Source: Prostheceraeus crozeri
Taxonomy: Eukaryota; Platyhelminthes; Polycladida; Euryleptidae
DNA length: 64,000 nt
Assembly: GCA_907163375.1 (NCBI GenBank)
Contig: CAJQUW010015425.1
Coordinates: 27,278-91,277 of the forward strand
Direction: 5' to 3'
Below are positions 22,343-34,466 of this stretch, piece by piece. The stretch's first letter is position 1. Each line of letters opens with the position of its first letter. Both the position numbers and the translations under genes were made by a program. Under the pieces are notes generated by a model that did no database searches, had not been told where the DNA came from, and saw only the letters and a list, made by a program, of their open reading frames with translations.

Positions 22343-22971
22343 GTGGTGTGATCCAAAAAAATGTCCCAACCAACTTATTTACAGATAACTGGTAACAACT
22401 GCTACTACTTCAGACGTACATTTAGGTCTCTAGGCCTTAAGAAATAATGCGTTATGCGTTCTTTGTTTTTAATGTGATCTACTTTCATAATTTTATCATG
22501 TGTATTGTGATAACATAAGCTTATTAATTAATTATAGCATTATAATTAATTATATTAGTTGTACTTAATTAATTCCATTAAATTAGTTATGTTAATTACA
22601 TTACATCATCATATATTGCATGTACATTTTTGTAAAAAAATGTTCTTTGCTTCTCTATATTTTTATAATTATTTTTAACCAGAATTTTAGAATTTTCGAA
22701 GCTTATCACTCAAAATTCAATCAAAGCATTTCTGGTTATGTCATTGTGAATAGCCTATTGAGTAGATATCAGAAATAACATCCGTCTTTATGCCAGAGAA
22801 AATGCGAATTATGCGAATTATTATATTTATAATCTTCCTTCTTTCATTATTATCTTTTGATGTACAACCGGTTTACATTTCTCAATTATTTCCAGAGAAG
22901 CCTCAATTCCTGAAAAGCTTCTTGACAGGTCTGTAAGTAGGTTAGTACGGGACATTTTAGATCACACCACG
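22343..22971. mobile_element. MITE-like element with CGTGGTGTGATC termini
   Basis: The left terminus CGTGGTGTGATCCAAAAAAA and the right terminus, reverse complemented CGTGGTGTGATCTAAAATG, form an inverted repeat of about 25 bp that extends into TGTCCC. TACAT follows on the right and precedes on the left (as TACATG), which could be a short target duplication. The ~630-bp interior is very AT-rich (TTAATTAA runs near 22525-22600) and non-coding. The superfamily is not recognised. Confidence 0.6.
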
Positions 22972-24997
22972 TACATTCATGACTGATTTCAATTAACTTG
23001 GTTATTTTGAGTTAGATTTTCGTCATAGGCTAAGAATAGTATCTATCATTTAATTTTTGGTGGCAACTGAACGATAAGCATATTGAATTCAAAAATCTAA
23101 CCGATCTGCATTATTTCAAACTATAAGAGCAAGTATAACAGTAAAATGCGCACATCCAATGCTATCAATATCTTTCAAAAAATTTTAACCAATAACTATA
23201 ATATTGGACCTTCTATTTCGTAATTCAGGAGTTTTTTATGGTGTTATTTTTCGATCTCGATGATTCGCTTGAATCGTACGTACATTTTTTTGTATGTGTG
23301 TAAGTAGCCAACTGGGATGTCTATAAATCTATTAGCCTCAACATCATGTGATATTGCCAAATTTTGATTTATTATGCTTCTATATCATCAAATGCAGGTG
23401 GAAATAAGTCTTTAGTTTCGGCCTGAACCAAAATATTATACTCTAAAACATCAGGCATGAACACGGTACAGGTCTAGACCGAGCCCTGGTCGTGATCTAC
23501 CCGGCCCACTTGTTAATTAGTCTATGATTATCATCAAGGTGACTGGAAGCTTCAAACTAAGTTGAATTTGAAGTCATAATTGACCTTCATTTGTCTGTTG
23601 AAAGCTGACTTGAATAAATTAATGAATCCTCCGTAGCATTCATTTCATTGAGCTGACGTTTTCTTTCTTAACTCGCGTACGAGCCTCGTACGCAAGACGA
23701 CTGAAGCTATAGCTTAAAGAGTTCTCGTTTTACTGATGTTGGGTGACAACCTACAAATTAAAAATAATAAGGACCACTTGTGCAAATTTGGGAAGAAAGC
23801 ATCCTTAGCCATTGCGCTACATATTTCTCTGATTCGAAATGATAAATCAGTGGTGTGTGACTTCACCAGCACAAATGCTTGCGCAAAGATCAGCATTATC
23901 GATTCATCACTAACAGCTGGAGCCGCAGCAAGCAATACCGAAGCTGCTAAAGAAGGAAACTATTCTATACTGTCAAACCAGCACCTGATCCAAGTCCAAC
24001 CGACTGTAACCAAAAAGTTCGGCGTGTGTGGAAATTGACACGAACTTTCATCCGTGAACTTGGTCGTAGGATGTCTGAGGCTACCATGTAGATGCATGTG
24101 AACATTTTTGGGCTAGACAGCGAATCAATCCATGCAGTCATTTGCGAAAATGCCTTTAATATTTTAATGGCTGATCAGCTGCTTTCTTTGCAGTTCTTCA
24201 GTTTTGCTTTTATCATTTTTGACTTGTACTTTAACCTGTGCCTTAACTGTGAGTTTCATTGCTGCTTGTCGTTCAAAATATAGCTTTTAATAAAGCAATA
24301 TGACAAACGGCAAGTTATTCTCGATTGTCAAGCATGATCAAAATATATTTGCGTATGAATCTCGCATAAATAGCAAATTGAAAGCTTTGGAGCAAATCGC
24401 ATTCATTCTACAATGCTCTATTCTTACCAAAATGCAATTTCGAAGAAGATTTAAAATGCAGTTTCGTCTTCCTTTTCAGTGGTTTAAATACATAAAAGCA
24501 TACATGACAAAAGATTCAGTTATCAAAAGGGATTGTTCAATTGAAAGGAAAATTCAACAGTTGTAAAAACCATGGTACTGACGTAGTGCTGCTATTCATC
24601 AAATTTCTCTAGCGGCAACGAATACAAATTTGACAATTCTAAACAAACCATCAGCACCAGACATGAGCAGCCCATCCAAAGCTTTCCTTGATGGTAACAC
24701 CAAAAAAAGCCGACATCCTTCATAAATGTTATATCAGAAAAGCTTCTCGAAGTTCGTGTACTTTCTGAAAATCTCATCGATGCCTGATCAGACTTGTGCA
24801 GTCTTATGTTCACTTAGTTGTATGTCATTCACAACTGACCAATCACAATGTAAATAAAATATTGAAATATTGAGCTGCAGCCTCAAATAAAAAGTTGGAA
24901 AAGACGTGAATAATTGCTATATCCTCCAATTTAAGGAATCATCAATATGTAGGCCTACAGCTCACATCTCTCAACATTGACACAACTCCGTGTTTAA
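22972..24997. other. Unassigned sequence with one unusual open frame
   Basis: Mostly featureless. The plus-strand frame at 23736-24038 is listed separately. CGCGTACGAGCCTCGTACGC near 23675 is a short perfect palindrome-like word. Confidence 0.35.
23736..24038 (+). CDS. Unrecognised 100-codon open frame
   Basis: It encodes a 100-residue product of ordinary protein composition: a Lys-rich start, then alternating hydrophobic and polar residues and an Ala/Ser/Thr-rich stretch (SLTAGAAASNTEAAKEG). No signal peptide, membrane segment or known motif is seen. The overlapping minus frame (23714-23935) is probably its shadow. It may be an exon or a transposon remnant, or chance. I do not recognise it. 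Confidence 0.15.
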   Translation: MLGDNLQIKNNKDHLCKFGKKASLAIALHISLIRNDKSVVCDFTSTNACAKISIIDSSLTAGAAASNTEAAKEGNYSILSNQHLIQVQPTVTKKFGVCGN

Positions 24998-25986
24998 ACA
25001 TATTTCAGCCGGGCTATTTTGAGCTCCGAATGCCCGTGGGATTCAAGCAGCCACCCCACTCTCTCTGATTTTGATTCCCTTGTGATTCTGTCGCATCCAA
25101 AATTAGTGTGAAACACAGTTAGCGCATGTTTGCTTCAGTGGTATCAGTTTTTACCAGTTCTGTATTCTCGTTACGATAATGAGCAATTTAAAATTCACAG
25201 GTTTATTCCACTTTTTTCATAAAATTGATGTTTTGAGGATCAGTTGGAAGTTGGTGGTTGGATAATAGACCGTGACAAACGATACATTTTGATTAGTAAT
25301 CCATGAAAACGTCTCAAAGCAATGTTGGGAGTTTGATTGCATTGGGATAGCTAAGCCGTGCTGAATACATCTCGAATTGAGATTTTGAAAAGAAACATTT
25401 AGATTACATATTGCGTGCTACTATCTTAGCTATCGAGCAGAAAAATTGCAGTGACTGCATCCAAATGTACCAAATGTATTGTGACTCATGATCATCAGTC
25501 AATTTAGTGACGGGATCGATTATTTGCAGAATAAGACTGACAGTATTACTCATCATGAATAGTGTTTAAGGCATATTGCTATTGCTAATTAAATAATTAC
25601 AGATGCATTCGTGGATGACTGAACATGCAAATAATGACTTTCTTTGTACTCAGTCAGTGGTCCATAAGTGACTTACAGTGATTAAGATTCTCAGTTCTCA
25701 GTTTTGTGAGAAATTGACAAGAAATTCTAAATTTTCAAAAAGCACTTTTTGAACGTGTAGCTTTTGATGTTCCCACAGTAAATGTGATATTATTTGATTT
25801 GCTTATCAGAAATGCATAGAAAATGAAAGTCCAAAAAATTAGTAAATGTGATATTATTTGATTTGCTTATCAGAAATGCATAGAAAATGAAAGTCCAAAA
25901 AATTAGAGTCGTCACTACTTCAGCTTTGGAGCAATATTGAAAAATGTCTGGGCATCTCCAGGATCCCCACCCCGGACAAAATAGGT
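24998..25986. mobile_element. TTAA-flanked non-autonomous DNA transposon, copy B
   Basis: Flanked by TTAA at 24994-24997 and 25987-25990. The left end ACATATTTCAGCCGGGCTAT and the right end, reverse complemented ACCTATTTTGTCCGGGG, pair imperfectly. Similarity to copy A runs along the length: GGGCTATTTTNAGCTC at the left, AAAGCAATGTTGG and GGGATAGCTAAGCCGTG in the middle, and CAGCTTTGGAGCAATAT at the right. It contains a 64-bp perfect tandem duplication. It has no coding capacity. Confidence 0.75.
25777..25904 (+). repeat. Perfect 2 x 64-bp tandem duplication
   Basis: The units 25777-25840 and 25841-25904 are identical and begin AGTAAATGTGATATTATTTG. Copy A of the host element has only one corresponding stretch, so the duplication arose in copy B and must be recent, or else an assembly error. 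Confidence 0.95.
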
Positions 25987-26635
25987 TTAAACTTATAGAG
26001 TAAATTTGAGATGCGCAAATAGCATATAAAATGATGATAAATTGTAGTTGTCAAAAGTATTATTTAATGAATACCCGCTGAAATGTCAACTGACCATCCA
26101 GGTGTGACAGCAATCTCAAACAAAGAACTTCCTAATGCCAAATATGATGACTAAGCCATCAACCTCCTTAACATAAAAAGTTGCATGAGCAAGTTTGATG
26201 TCAAGTACAATAGAGAACAATAACAGTACACCGTCACATGGAATAAGGCACAAAACAATGTAGATTGACAGGAGATGTGAACGGCTCGATTAAACGCAGA
26301 CGAAGCCATTCAGCACTACTTTATCTTAACCAGAGCCGAAGATTCAGCTAAGACGGTTTTAACTGATTCAGTCAAGCAGCAAGTTTCACTTCCACACATT
26401 GAAGAAAATCAATCAAGATCTACTTGCATCAATCCCAAACAAATTGAAATAGTTATACATTTTACTTGTAGAAATGAATGCGGGGTAAGGCAGTTGCGGG
26501 TCCGGGCACGCGCTCTCGGGTCCTGTCGGGTTCAAATGTGTGTGCAGTCATGGTATGGCAGTCCGTCCATCTCTTGAACAAGTTTTATATCTATTACTTA
26601 AAATGCGATAGTTGTTCATCTGATGAGGCTCTATT
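25987..26635. other. Unassigned sequence
   Basis: No recognised gene. The part after about 26470 is GC-richer (GGGTCCGGGCACGCGCTCTC) and leads into the Tc1-2-related fragment. Confidence 0.35.
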
Positions 26636-26850
26636 AAGCCTCAGTGACGCTGAAAGGAAAGCAAAGTAAACACGAGCGTCCCGAAAAAACGCATGCCCTG
26701 AATCTTTTAACCGCTCTGCTTTGCTTTGCTCGCTATGTGGTTGTCTACAACTACTGTAATGATGACTTTATGCTGTAAAGCTCTTTGCTCGGGAACAGTT
26801 GGAAAGGCTCGCAGTGTGGCTGAGGACGTACAATAAGTCGCTGGGTCTCT
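26636..26850 (-). repeat. Fragment related to the leader of Tc1 family 2
   Basis: On the minus strand this matches 3740-3930, the 5' subterminal part of Tc1 family 2. Shared words include GCAAAGNAAACACGNGCGTCCC, GCTNTGCTTTGC, TAATGATGACTTT, TTGGAAAGGCTCGC and GTGTGGNTGAGG. Neither the terminal inverted repeat nor the transposase is present. It is either a decayed fragment of that family or a repeat that the element picked up. Confidence 0.65.
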
Positions 26851-28659
26851 CAATGTATCGCTTACATAAAGTGCGAGTATGAACGGGTCACATCAGAGAC
26901 ACACCCACAGCCTGCGGCGTGCACAAGCTAACATCGTGAGACAACTCTGATGAAACATGTTAGTCGAGTGAATCTTCCAATATGCTACTGGCAGAGATGT
27001 GTCTAATACTTGTCTCATAAATAATGTGGGCTAAACGGCACTAAGATATTTTGCCGGGCAGACATTCCTCTGTCAGTAGTTGCGCTGAGCCGCTAACCGT
27101 GTGGCTCGACTTTGCGCATCAATAATTGGTGAAAGTAATATTGATCATCTCAATCATTCAAATCTTAGTGCTTCAATCAATTTGGAATAATCGAAATAAG
27201 ACTGTTAAAACCGCATTGGAATCCTCTGAAATGGAAGGCGGTTTGAAAGATCAAACGAACTCATCTTATGCAGCTAAATTCCATCATGGAATGAGAGCCA
27301 ATAGTTCATATGGCTATCTACACTGCTGAGAAGTCGAATTCAGTCGTGAACTTTCCAGGTTGTACTCTCTTTCACCCTTCCTTACGATACCGCAGTTGAT
27401 GTCTATGATAGGTGCAGACTAAGCTAACAATTCTAGGGAGATCGTCAGTTGAATATATTTTCTGTGTCATCTCACTTCTGCATTTTTGATTAATTTTTGT
27501 GTATAGAATGCATTTTGATTGAAAAGTTTGGATTATATTTCACGGAACCGTATTGAGGAGCGAGCAAAAGTTTCCGTATGTCATTAGATTTCAGGAAATT
27601 CTAAAAATACTGTTGATGAAAATCAAAATTGCAATACAGTAGAAGTCATCTTGCGACATAACCTTCCGTTTTGAATATCATTCATCGATGACTAATACTT
27701 ACAAGGATGCTGAAAGTGAAATCTTTGAAATTTCATCGTTTTCTAAGCCGATATTTGAGGTCAAAGATATTTTTGACTTTCTTTTAAATGCAGCTGAAGT
27801 CAAACCTACGAAATATGACGTTACAATGGGAAATGCTGTCAGAAATACGCGCTTTTTTGTAATTTCTTTATAATTACTCATTACTTGTAAATTCGCGAAT
27901 TATCGATATGCATCTTATATGTAATTAGAGAGACCAATTCTACGCATGTGATAGCTATGAGACGGCAGCAACTCGTGCCATGAAAACAATCTGTCTTGAA
28001 CAATGATACCATCCTGAATGCAATTGGATGTTTATTTTATATTCTTGACATTGAGTAGAACTTTAATGTGAGCATCATGCTTTTGGCAGATTGTATTTGT
28101 ATTTGTATTGGCAGATTATTATTAAATTTAGGATCCAGCAGAAAAAAAGCAAGCAAGTCCATCCAATTTCATTCAAGAAAGCTAGACATTGAAGTTTTAT
28201 ATTGATCTGAGGTGAGATTTTGAAGAGTATGATAAACATTAAGCAAGTTCACAGTTATTCACACTTCTGTTTCCTAATTCCAAAAACTTTCGAATGATGC
28301 TAACAATAATAATTAAAACGCATATATTTGTAACATGCAACAGCCCCAATAATGATAATCGTGGGACCCCAACTTAAAAGATGCAAGAATGTAACACAGA
28401 TGAAATCATAAGTAAAGATAGGAAACTAAAAGGAGAAACCGGTTTTGTACAGTTTTGTACAGTTTTGACATAGATATCAGAAAGATATCGGAACAGATAT
28501 CGGTCACGAGCTGCGGTAGTCAACTTGGATAGGCTAAAATGTCCGGAGTACTCCATGAGATGCAAAATCAAATGACTATGCATGTGCTTAGAAATAACCG
28601 AAAACCAAGAATCTGACGACGACAAGAAAGCGGGACAAATTGCCGATTTGCCGCCGTGA
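26851..28659. other. Unassigned sequence
   Basis: No recognised domain or terminal repeats. A 60-codon open pair at 27688-27881 on opposite strands has no motif. Confidence 0.35.
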
Positions 28660-28805
28660 CATTCACCACAATGCCAATTCACCACACTGCCAATTCACCA
28701 CATTGCCAATTCACAACACTGCTAATTCACCACATTGCCGATTCACCACACTGCCGATTCACAACACACTGCCAATTCACCACAATGCCGATTCACCACA
28801 TTGGC
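28660..28805. repeat. 16-bp minisatellite (TGCCAATTCACCACA)n, left block
   Basis: About nine units of a 15-18-bp repeat of the form YTGCCRATTCACCACA. Variants alternate CCAATT/CCGATT and CACCACA/CACAACA. The open frames here (28640-28904) are just translation of the repeat. Confidence 0.95.
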
Positions 28806-28899
28806 TTCCCTTGCGTCCTAGAGTGCTTGCCGTCTGTGCGACCTCCAGCGCTTGCAGTCATGCATTACGACATCTTCATTGATTTCTGTCTCCAAAGAA

Positions 28900-30145
28900 C
28901 TTGATTTGTTTTGGCAGTGGATTTCAGAAAGGTATTTGATTGCATCAATCAAAATTTACTTTTGGAAAATTTTAAAATTTTAACTGTTCCCTCACTAGAT
29001 TTCTCCTATTAGAAGTTTCTTAAGTGATCGCCTTCAAAGAGTTTATACGAATAATTTTCACACCGTAGAAAAACATCACCACTGGAGTTCCTCGGGGTTC
29101 TGTTCTTGGTCCGCTACTTTTTACTCTCTACATAAGTGATCTCCATACCTTTGAAAATACGAAGATAGTTGCTTACGCGGACGACATTTCTCTTCCTCAC
29201 CTTGACTCTTTGGATTTAGATGACGCGTGCTCCTTCCAGTCTGATGGTGACACTTTCTCCGAATGGGTCTAGAAGACTATCTTGAGTTCCTTCAGAGGGC
29301 ATTATCTTCAGTAGTTCTTTCAGAAGTGCAGTAGTCTGGTAGGACTCAAATGTCGTCCTGTCATCAATTTCAAGGGCATTAAATCCAGGCGTTTTGCTCA
29401 TTGCAAACTTCAGGAATTTGAGTTTGACAGTATCATGTTCCTCTTTGTCAATAGACTAAGTCAACAAAAAACAATCAATATGCAGATCAAAAACTGCAAT
29501 TATTTCGGTTGCTGTTGAATAATCGCATATCTTTGGTATTCCATCCATTGTCACGAACTGCTACCAGTCAAAGCACACATCTTCTAATTCAACCTTTACT
29601 CTCGAATTTCACATTACAAGTGTTACAGTCACTTCGTTATGTGAAATAGAGTCACGGCATTGGTTGGTCCCGTGAATTGACAGATCTTCATGCAAAATGT
29701 TGTAGAGGGATGTCTTTCGCAAAGCGCATGAAGCTCAATGCTAACGCCGATGAATTTGTTTGGCAAGTTTATGTCAGTTTCGTTTATTGTCATGCTGTTG
29801 CATATGCTGGCCACTTATCTGTGATCTACCGCAAACTTGAGAGGCTTGATCGAATTGCTCGGAAGTGAGCCAATATCAGCAACGACCACCAATCTGGTCT
29901 GCATGAAATGCTGTATTCGTCATGTATCAAACTTATTAAGAAAATTGCTCGCCACAATGACTTTTATCCCCTCTCACAGTATTTTGCAATAAGAAACATC
30001 TCTCACTCCGTTCATCATAGCAGAATTTTGCTTTCATTCCAGCGTCGGTCAGCCATTTATAGTAAATGGTTTGTAAAATTTTTTTCCGTGTCCGTTCTTC
30101 ACCCCCAACCCCTTATTGTCAAATACAGATTTTGTATTGACGCAA
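28900..30145 (+). mobile_element. Non-LTR retrotransposon (LINE) remnant, reverse transcriptase part
   Basis: Plus-strand reverse-transcriptase blocks appear in order, spread over shifted frames. They are LAVDFRKVFDCINQNLL (about 28912-28960; the palm Asp lies in DFRK/VFD), SFLSDRLQRVYTNNF (about 29010-29055), GVPRGSVLGPLLFTLYISDL (29094 on) and the catalytic AYADDISL (YADD at 29174-29185). The thumb-like tail YVSFVYCHAVAYA...LERLDRIAR follows at 29780-29868, then SRILLSFQRRSAIYSKWFVKFFS near 30020-30090. The endonuclease and ORF1 are absent, so it is 5'-truncated. Several frameshifts and stops make it dead. Motif style suits the Jockey/CR1-like group, but the clade is not fixed. The same minisatellite lies on both sides. 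Confidence 0.88.
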
Positions 30146-30171
30146 TAAGAATTATCATCGTCATCACCATA

Positions 30172-30275
30172 GTGGTGATTCACCACAGTGCCAATTCACC
30201 ACACTGCCGATTTGGCGCAGTGCTGATTCACTACATGACCAATTCACCACAGTGATAACTCGCCGCAGAGCCGAT
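30172..30275. repeat. 16-bp minisatellite, right block
   Basis: About six diverged units of the same repeat as 28660-28805 (GATTCACCACAGTGCCAATT and variants), beginning just after the LINE remnant. Confidence 0.88.
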
Positions 30276-32619
30276 CAGAATCACCGATAACAGGGCGCGA
30301 GATCTTCACTATCGTACGTTGCATTTTGGATTCATTCATTCGAGTAAACAAGCACCTAAATACTTAACATTTTGATTCGTTCATTTTAGTATACAACTCC
30401 ATTCTCAGAGTTTCAATTCATTTATTCCAACCATTTTGTCTTTTATGAGCATTTATTATCTGACCATGGCATACTAACATACAGTATTTCTTTCATTATT
30501 CGAATCTGTTTCTACAAGTTTCCATTCATTAGTTTGCTGCATCCGGATTCTTGGAAATAGCATGCTTTTTGAAAAAGTCTCCTTTTTCTCATTTTATTAT
30601 CAAATGAAGCCACCAAACTCATTTTGAGAGAATCAAAAATTTATTGTTATGCACAATGTCCAAGTACAATACCAAAGTAGCAATCCAGGCACAATATTCA
30701 AGTACAAACTTTGGACTTAAATTAAAAAAATGTTTTTCTATGAAGCACATCAAATGAACGGCTTTCTTCCATGTCGCACGAGTTTATCTTGATTCATCAT
30801 ACTCACTCAACAGTGCTAATTGTTAATTAAGCAAGAATGCAGGGTGTACACGTTTTGATAGTCTTTTGCTTGACAAGGTCATACTGAATAGTAGTTTGGA
30901 CCAAGGTTTCTCCAAACACCTGTTCAGCACGAAGTTACACAAAAACACTAAATTGAAGGATGCAAACCTAGCATTTATCAAACTTAAACTGATGAAATAA
31001 TAGCGGCTGAGTAATTGACCTTGATATTAAAAGAAGCAAGTGTGAATACTTGAAAATTACCGAAGTAGGTGAAGGATGTGCATCTTTTTGCGAGGACAAG
31101 CCTAGATTCTCGGAAAAAGTAAAGAGACTCAAGAATTCCAAATGTCTGTCTGTTGTTATCGCTCACCCTATATTATTCATAGTATAAAGCCTCTCATTAT
31201 TGCAGACTTGCAACTTGTGTAATACTATTGTATTGGCTGAAATTGCAGATACTTCGAATAACGGAGAAATATGACACAAACTGCTTTTTGATGCAGAGTC
31301 AAGTTAATCTAAACCTCTAAGTGTCCACCAGTCTCGATGGACATTTTTCTTCTGTAATCATGGCAATTTTTTGTTGGAATGCACTATGAAAGTTGCGCAT
31401 GTCGATCTCCAAACCTAATGCAGCTGAGTTTTCATTTAATAATATTCTTGCTTCCTTCATGTGAAGGAAATGGGTGGTAAATCTATACTTGACGTTTAAT
31501 GAAGCAAATTGAAATTTATAACTTGGCAAGAATAAAGAAATGCTCATCCCCAATTAAGCCTATTAAATATGTAAAGTGCTCATTAAGCCATAAACTAAAG
31601 TAAATGTTCACCCTAGAAATACCGCATTTTCCCTTAACCACCCTAGGTATTCCATTGTTTTTGAGAGTATTTAAATGACTATAGAAACTCATTTTTCACT
31701 GCCGGACTGTGAAATCGATAAATCATGGACAGCTTAGTTTTCAGGATTTATCTTTCTACAACATAAACAACTATCAAATTCATAGATAAATATGTTAAAT
31801 GTTGAGCACATTATATGTTTATGTTATTGGCATTTTTTTAGGCGTAAGACGCATTCTACGTAAATGCTTGATAAAGCTCATTTGTGCAGATTATTGATTC
31901 AGCAAAGCAGATGTTGGTTCGATTAATCGATTATCTAAATTATCGAAATGGACAGCACTAGTTTCTAGGAGAGTGGGCTTGTATTTTTAACACAAACATC
32001 AACCAGATTGACGGTGGGATTATTTCTAATTGGAATCAATGCAATACTATACAATGCATCCTGGCACTTTTCGTGTGTAATAAACAAAATATCTGTTTAC
32101 AACTGAGTTGCAATAATTCCACTATGGTAATTCAATAGCTTTGATTGTAAGTTTCCGTGAGCTTCCGCTCGAACAAGAATGAAGAAGTTAGAATCTTATG
32201 TTTTCAGAGACATTTACAATTAAGTACGTGAATGCGGCTCCTCATCTTTATTAAGGAAATGAACCCTAATGTTTCTTCATTTGAGTCTGAACATCTGAAG
32301 CTCAATGCAAAATATGCAGCCATTTATGGAATAATGAATATTACATATCATAATATCACATCAAAAAACGAACAGCGAAGAAAGTCGAATTTTTCTTGTG
32401 CTTTCCTAAATATATACAGAAGACTGAAGAAATGTATCTAATTATTTGTTTTCATTAGTGATATGAATAACCGTGTTACTATCTAGCTGCTGCCCTTCCC
32501 AAGCTGCCACCAAACTGGGAAGGATTCAAAGAGTCCGGCCGAGAATTGGTCAGGCTAATATAGACATCGGCGTGACAAAAAGGATGCCTCTTCTAGCAAC
32601 ATATGGATGATTGAGAAGG
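30276..32619. other. Unassigned AT-rich sequence
   Basis: No gene, terminal repeat or tandem array recognised. Confidence 0.4.
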
Positions 32620-32745
32620 GTAAATTCATCTATCAGAATTTGTATTCCCGGCAAGTTCATCTGTAGAAAAATTCATTTGTCGGCAAATTCATTCCCGGTA
32701 ATTCAATTCTTGGTTAATTATTCTGTTAGCACTTAATTCATTTCT
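32620..32745. repeat. Degenerate minisatellite-like stretch
   Basis: Imperfect repeats of AAATTCATC and GGCAAATTCATTCCCGG words, about 20-25 bp apart, over ~125 bp. Strongly decayed. Confidence 0.45.
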
Positions 32746-33475
32746 GCACTTCGATAGATGAATACTTGACTTTATTACATTATTAACTTCTGCTGCTGTT
32801 GGACATTACAAGTTAATTGAACTTGTTGCAACGATACGATCGGATTTTACAAGTGCATCGAATAACAGTCGCTGATCACATAAATATTGTCAGTGATATT
32901 TAATTCCTGGTTTCTTTAACATTGCTTCTACTTTTTAGATACCAGTCACATCTTAATACAGAATTGTGCGTAAGGCCGAAAAACACAGAATAAACCATAA
33001 GATAGGTAATACAAGCAGGAGGAAAAAGAAGATACGAATATATGATATTTTTCTAATTCTAGTAAGAGCATAAAGCATAGTAAAGTTCAAGAATGACGCG
33101 TTATATCACAACTTCGATTCTATTGAAGATAATCGCCCAAGGATTCTAAAACGGGTGACGGCTTATTACATGTACTTATAACTTGCGGCCATCATGATTT
33201 TGCGAAAACTTCTCGATATCACTGATTTTTTGTCAGTTCACCGATTTTGATAAACAGTATGTCAAAACAGAGCGCAAAAAATGCTCTCTCTCCCTGTGTT
33301 CTCCTTTCTTCCAGTTTCTCGCTGTGTGATCATGCTGGTCACATCCTAATACACGCATAAACAACAATAGCGATATAACAATGATCAGCCATGTGCAGTA
33401 GTAATGGGTTTATATTTAAAATAACTCAAACCTTCGGAAATTACTCATCTCTCAGAATGGAACGTTTCTTTCTTT
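32746..33475. other. Unassigned AT-rich sequence
   Basis: Nothing recognisable. Confidence 0.35.
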
Positions 33476-34466
33476 CCACATTGTAAATCGCTGGATACGA
33501 AAATTACATAAAAACATATACCAAAATCACATACAATTTGAAACCAACATCTGATACGAGATTCTCGCATGCCTACAGAGATCTGGTATTTTTTTTCATA
33601 CGAAATCTCACTTACTTTCGTATGTGACTGGTATGTAGAGATACGAACTATTCTATCTGTGATTGGCTGTTTTACACTGAAATACGAGTTGTTGGCATGT
33701 TTTATATACGAGACCCGATGCAAATTCATCCTCATTCGCATGCCTCTGGTGTGCCTCTGGTAAGTCACATAGCAAAACTATATATGTATTACATACTACT
33801 GTCAAATAACTTTTTTTCAGTAATACCAGTCGTGAATATTTCTTTTTGATAGTGTGATATTTACGTTGATTAGATTTATTATGAATTTTAGTGTCCTCGA
33901 GTATGTCGTCGTTGCTACTTGTCTAGCAACATTAACAGGACGCTTGGTAATTTCTACTTTATGAACCAAGTTGATAAATATCAAATCATACAAACTATAT
34001 TTTTTGTGCAATCATATTGATTATATATCTCAAACATAACTATTTTTGCGTTCATGAATTATAATGTGCTTTTATTTCGGATTGATAATATGCTTAATTT
34101 CAAAATTACATTATGCATAATTGTTGATGGTTGAATACTTATTGATTATTTATGAAATGCCTTAGACTTACATGTATTAAGATCGAATTCAGTACTGTAA
34201 GTTTGACTAGTGAATGTCACTATCTCACTACTTACAAAACAGTAGTAACATTAGTGTAATCTTTATTGACAAAAGGCCTTAGATCAACATACTTTAGACA
34301 TAATTGATGCTTCCCTTTAACATTGTGCTGGTATGGCTTTAGTATGTGAAGCATACCACACTTGCAATAACATACGAAAAGCATACAACTATATACAGAA
34401 ATATACCAAAGAATATTTTGGTATGCATCCTTCGCATGTGATTGGTATTGAGCGATTTACAGTGCA
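33476..34466. mobile_element. hAT-like non-autonomous element, copy 1
   Basis: The ends CCACATTGTAAATCGC and (reverse complement) TGCACTGTAAATCGC form a ~14-bp inverted repeat. The whole 991 bp is repeated in the same orientation at 50724-51697, and similarity stops sharply at these ends. Subterminal zones are full of short ATACGA/GTATGC/TACCAAA words, resembling the multiple transposase-binding motifs of hAT elements. No 8-bp target duplication was found and there is no transposase, so the superfamily is a guess. Confidence 0.8.

Noticed and set aside
28660-28805. CRISPR-like direct repeat array
   Set aside because: Units are contiguous 15-18-bp repeats with no spacers, in an animal genome; it is a minisatellite.
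29216-29401. Minus-strand frame inside the LINE
   Set aside because: It lies antisense to the reverse-transcriptase block and has no independent support.
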